In this document: positions 14,147 through 16,253 of the stretch, piece by piece | How positions within the stretch are numbered: the stretch's first letter is position 1 | Layout of the letters: each line of letters begins with the position of its first letter | Source of the DNA: Bryobacterales bacterium | GTDB lineage: Bacteria; Cyanobacteriota; Vampirovibrionia; Obscuribacterales; Obscuribacteraceae | Assembly (NCBI GenBank): GCA_903970295.1 | Contig: CAJCHQ010000857.1 | Location: 1 to 16,253 of the forward strand | Length of the DNA stretch: 16,253 nucleotides | Direction of reading: 5' to 3' | Notes under the pieces: model-generated | Database searches by the model: none | What the model saw: the letters and a program-made list of their open reading frames with translations, nothing else | Told to the model about the DNA's origin: nothing | Position numbers and translations under genes: made by a program

Positions 14147-15163
14147 ATGTTCAACAACAAAATACTCAATCTAGCTCTTGCCGCCGCGGCCGTTGGCATT
14201 ATCGCGCCTAACGCTCAGGCCCAGGAGACGAGGACATTCTACGATCCATATGTTCCTGGTACGTTGATTTCACCACCCCTGGTACCACCGCCGGCTCCGC
14301 CGATGGAAGTGCCTGGTTCCGGACCGACTCCTCCGCCAGTCAACCCGGGTATGCCTGGACCGGCTGAGTTGATGCCCTGGGTTCCTGCCATTCCTGCCGA
14401 TCCGTTCAGTCAGGCTAATACTGGTTTAGGTTTGCCGCTTGGTTCCGCCGCTTTGACACCGCCTGGTGTTTTGGGACCTGCCCTGAGTGGATTCATCCCC
14501 CCGCCCGAATCAGCTGTTGGACCAATTCCCCCGTATCTCGATGCGCAGGGTGGACCAAATCCCACTGATGAAGTGCAAGTTCCTGCTGGTGGAGTGCTGC
14601 CTGGAACAGGTGGTTATTACACAACAATCAATAAAGTGCGCAAAGGTGGACAGAAAACTCTGCAGTTCGGTTCTTGGTTAGAGCAGAGTTCCGGACTACC
14701 CAGTATCTTGGGTGGTGGCGGTCCGAACCAGGACGAAGTTACATTGACAGGTCCTCTGGCTGGCTGGGGCATTCCCTTTGGTATCCCGACCGGTGTTGGC
14801 TACAACAACGGCCCTGCGGGATCCAATAATGACCTGTATCAAACTTCGGTTGACCTGGGCGGCGGTCCACGCATGAAGGTCGGTGGAACGATCATCTCTA
14901 CTGATCAAACTGTTCAGGACTACGGTCAGAACATTTTGACCCAGACACCAATTGGTGGAATCACTGCTCAGCGCTCCACTGATTATGGTCAAGGACTGCA
15001 CAGCCTTCTCAACAATGGCGCCACCAGCACTGCCCAGATCAGCAAGACCACCGACTTTGGTTTCAAATTCCAACCGTTCAATGCAGCTAACCTCGACTAC
15101 GGCGATCGCAATCCCGGTGGTTCCTGGTTGTTGCCTCCGCAAGCAGTTGAAACCAACTTTTAG
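14147..15163 (+). CDS. Exported Pro/Gly-rich protein B, paralogue of protein A
   Basis: The start ATG has AGGAGG (14136-14141) five bases upstream. The product has 338 residues with a signal peptide cleaved after AQA (residue 25). The mature N-terminus repeats the block of protein A: FYDPYVPGTL (31-40), PGSG, NPGMPGPAELMPWVPAIPAD (66-85) and LGPALSGFIPPP (109-120). The rest is Gly/Asn/Thr-rich. It carries a spaced series of short motifs ending in (F/Y)G: TLQFG (171-175), TVQDYG (255-260), STDYG (277-281), TTDFG (301-305) and LDYG (316-319). No Cys and no catalytic motif. It is probably extracellular or outer-envelope; the function is unknown. A strong hairpin 20 bases after the stop likely ends the transcript. 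Confidence 0.85.
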   Translation: MFNNKILNLALAAAAVGIIAPNAQAQETRTFYDPYVPGTLISPPLVPPPAPPMEVPGSGPTPPPVNPGMPGPAELMPWVPAIPADPFSQANTGLGLPLGSAALTPPGVLGPALSGFIPPPESAVGPIPPYLDAQGGPNPTDEVQVPAGGVLPGTGGYYTTINKVRKGGQKTLQFGSWLEQSSGLPSILGGGGPNQDEVTLTGPLAGWGIPFGIPTGVGYNNGPAGSNNDLYQTSVDLGGGPRMKVGGTIISTDQTVQDYGQNILTQTPIGGITAQRSTDYGQGLHSLLNNGATSTAQISKTTDFGFKFQPFNAANLDYGDRNPGGSWLLPPQAVETNF

Positions 15164-15183
15164 GTGTCAAGAGGTTAGTTCTA

Positions 15184-15217
15184 GGGGGGATTTCCCCATA
15201 CTGTTGGGAATCTCCCC
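15184..15217 (+). terminator. Strong hairpin after protein B
   Basis: A 12-bp stem (15184-15195 with 15206-15217, two G-U pairs) encloses a 10-base loop and is followed by GCTTT. The U-tract is short, so efficiency as an intrinsic terminator is uncertain, but position and stability fit the end of the A-B operon. Confidence 0.6.
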
Positions 15218-15280
15218 GCTTTCCGACCATATCGCAAAAGCCTAGTATTTACACATCAAACGACCCCCGACGCGATTCAG

Positions 15281-15886
15281 ATGAAAACAATGACTAACAA
15301 ACTCACTAGAAAGGATGGAAAGCAAATAGCTGCAAAGTCAGCTATCTCCCTCACTCTTCTAACTGCGTTGATTGGCACATTGATCATCTCCCCGGTAGCA
15401 CAAGCGCAAGGCTTGGGACCGGACCAGGACTCACTCCTGCCACCAGAAGTGGTGCCCCTGGATGCTGCCGGTGGTGCCAACATGCAAGCTAGCCAACAGC
15501 AAGCAATGCAATCTCAGCAATCAAGCCAAATGGCTTCTTCTGCTCCCGGAATGAACAATGCCCCGAGCCAAATGCCACAGCAAATGCAAACACCGGCAGA
15601 ATGGCGCAAGGCTGCATACGATTCGATGATGAACAACCCCAATGCGCAACCGATTTTTGCTCCCCAGCAACAAGCGCAAATGGGACAAGTGCCAGGACAA
15701 CCTGGTGCCAACGGACAACCTGCAGTGGGTCAATCCGGATGGCAAAACGGCAACGGTCAAGCGATGGCCACTGCCACTCAAAGTCAGACACTGTCCGGAC
15801 AAGTGCAACAGCCCAACTATAACAAGAAGGGTGGAAACTCCAAGCTTTCCGGTGTTGCACACACTGCCAGGGCGGTACGAAAGTAA
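15281..15886 (+). CDS. Exported Gln/Met-rich low-complexity protein C
   Basis: A protein of 201 residues with a clear signal peptide: several Lys/Arg in the first 19 residues, hydrophobic core (20-38) and AQA/Q cleavage after residue 42, the same site type as proteins A and B. The mature part is dominated by Gln, Met, Ser, Asn, Pro and Gly (for example MQASQQQAMQSQQSSQM, 68-84), with one more ordered island PAEWRKAAYDSMMNNP (about 105-120), and ends in a basic tail rich in Lys/Arg. It lacks the GPAELMPWVP block. A second in-frame ATG at 15290 is possible; neither has a good ribosome site. Disordered composition suggests a surface, adhesion or matrix role, by inference only. Confidence 0.7.
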   Translation: MKTMTNKLTRKDGKQIAAKSAISLTLLTALIGTLIISPVAQAQGLGPDQDSLLPPEVVPLDAAGGANMQASQQQAMQSQQSSQMASSAPGMNNAPSQMPQQMQTPAEWRKAAYDSMMNNPNAQPIFAPQQQAQMGQVPGQPGANGQPAVGQSGWQNGNGQAMATATQSQTLSGQVQQPNYNKKGGNSKLSGVAHTARAVRK

Positions 15887-16253
15887 CGGTAGTGCAGACA
15901 ACATAGCTCGTCGTCAGCGTGAAGGCAGCGTGGCTTAAAATTCGGCACTAACAAGGACTCGCCTTGATCTCCTTCGGGTAGTTGTACACGATGACGGGCT
16001 GCTTAAAAACCTCCTCCGTGAGGTAGCGCTCGTGCTCAGACGCCAAATCGACGCCCCAAGACACCTGAATGTGAAGCGCGCCATTGTTCGGCTCAATTAC
16101 TGATGTAGAGCAGTCTGGCCGTCCCCGTGGCGCGCAGGGTGCAGCAGTGTACTGAATGCCGAAGGTGCTGACTGCACTGACAGATAATATGTAGGCGCAG
16201 CCCATCCATGGCAACCCATCTGCTACACGTCGGTATTCGGCTCAAATGCCAGG
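15887..16253. other. Right end of window without an intact gene; foreign character
   Basis: Apart from the asparaginyl-tRNA synthetase match at 15963-16064, I find no supportable gene. Flanking sequence on both sides of that match, read on the minus strand, contains stops and shows no family similarity, and includes CG-rich stretches (near 16117-16140). The region may be intronic sequence of a eukaryotic gene joined to the bacterial contig. The junction would lie somewhere between 15887 and 15957. Confidence 0.45.
15963..16064 (-). pseudogene. Asparaginyl-tRNA synthetase fragment, possibly a single eukaryotic exon
   Basis: Thirty-four uninterrupted codons encode a class II AsnRS core segment including [15 protein letters not shown] and [12 protein letters not shown]. 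In intact enzymes the next residues are AFYMR; here the frame instead reads A-S-P-C-stop, and upstream the frame loses similarity just before VSWG. On the minus strand the match starts right after TTCACATTCAG and ends at ATCAAG/GCGAGT. These resemble a 3' splice site and a non-canonical GC-type 5' splice site, in phase 0 at both ends. The wording [11 protein letters not shown] and IVYNYPK is closer to plant/algal cytosolic sequences that I know than to E. coli AsnRS. Either a spliced nuclear gene from a co-occurring alga or a degraded bacterial fragment; it cannot be functional as it stands. Confidence 0.7.

Noticed and set aside
15938..15951. AATTCGGCAC resembling a cDNA-library EcoRI adapter beside the suspected junction.
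   Set aside because: Only ten bases match and the adapter's GAG continuation is absent; chance is the simpler explanation.

Overview
The window looks like a piece of a Gram-negative-type bacterial chromosome of moderate GC content. It carries housekeeping genes (lgt, radA, uvrC, rarA), lineage-specific signalling and exported proteins, and AxA-type signal peptides. The style of the signalling proteins (stand-alone repeats resembling the MshEN domain of secretion ATPases, and REC/HPt arrays with a degenerate GGDEF domain) and of the Pro-rich exported proteins reminds me of non-photosynthetic Cyanobacteria relatives (Melainabacteria/Vampirovibrionia, e.g. Obscuribacterales). That is an inference from style: the window has no rRNA and no phylogenetic test was possible.

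Left part (1-4308). An alpha/beta hydrolase, probably cut at its 5' end by the window, is followed by a large multi-domain response regulator (REC-HPt-degenerate REC-REC-inactive GGDEF). It meets lgt tail to tail with overlapping stop codons. Upstream of lgt on the minus strand is a small, probably exported protein rich in Asp, His and Gly.

Central part (4309-11992). A 388-base divergent region with several inverted repeats leads into radA, a four-helix membrane protein of unknown function, and uvrC, which has an unusual acidic tail. A possible 36-residue membrane peptide follows. Next come a minus-strand protein made of four MshEN-like modules and, divergently, rarA. Three DNA-repair or recombination genes (radA, uvrC, rarA) thus lie close together, but spacing and intervening promoters do not suggest one operon.

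Right part (12004-15886). A minus-strand coiled-coil protein and a plus-strand cluster of three exported proteins flank a gene-free region of about 650 bases. That region contains palindromes and an array of 11-bp-spaced direct repeats whose best units (CTGTCAT, CTGTCAG) resemble a Pho box. The first two exported proteins are tandem paralogues sharing the motif GPAELMPWVP. The third is Gln/Met-rich and lies beyond a strong hairpin.

Far right end (15887-16253). The sequence changes character. A 34-codon minus-strand stretch is an excellent match to the catalytic core of asparaginyl-tRNA synthetase. It is bounded on the 5' side by CAG and on the 3' side by AAG/GCGAGT, and homology stops abruptly at both ends. 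This looks like one exon of an intron-containing (possibly green-algal) nuclear gene, so the contig end may be chimeric. A decayed bacterial fragment is the alternative.

In working terms, two proteins here have plausible links to cyclic-di-GMP (the inactive GGDEF with a retained I-site, and the MshEN-like protein). The secreted cluster may answer to phosphate status through the 11-bp repeats. Both ideas are inferences.
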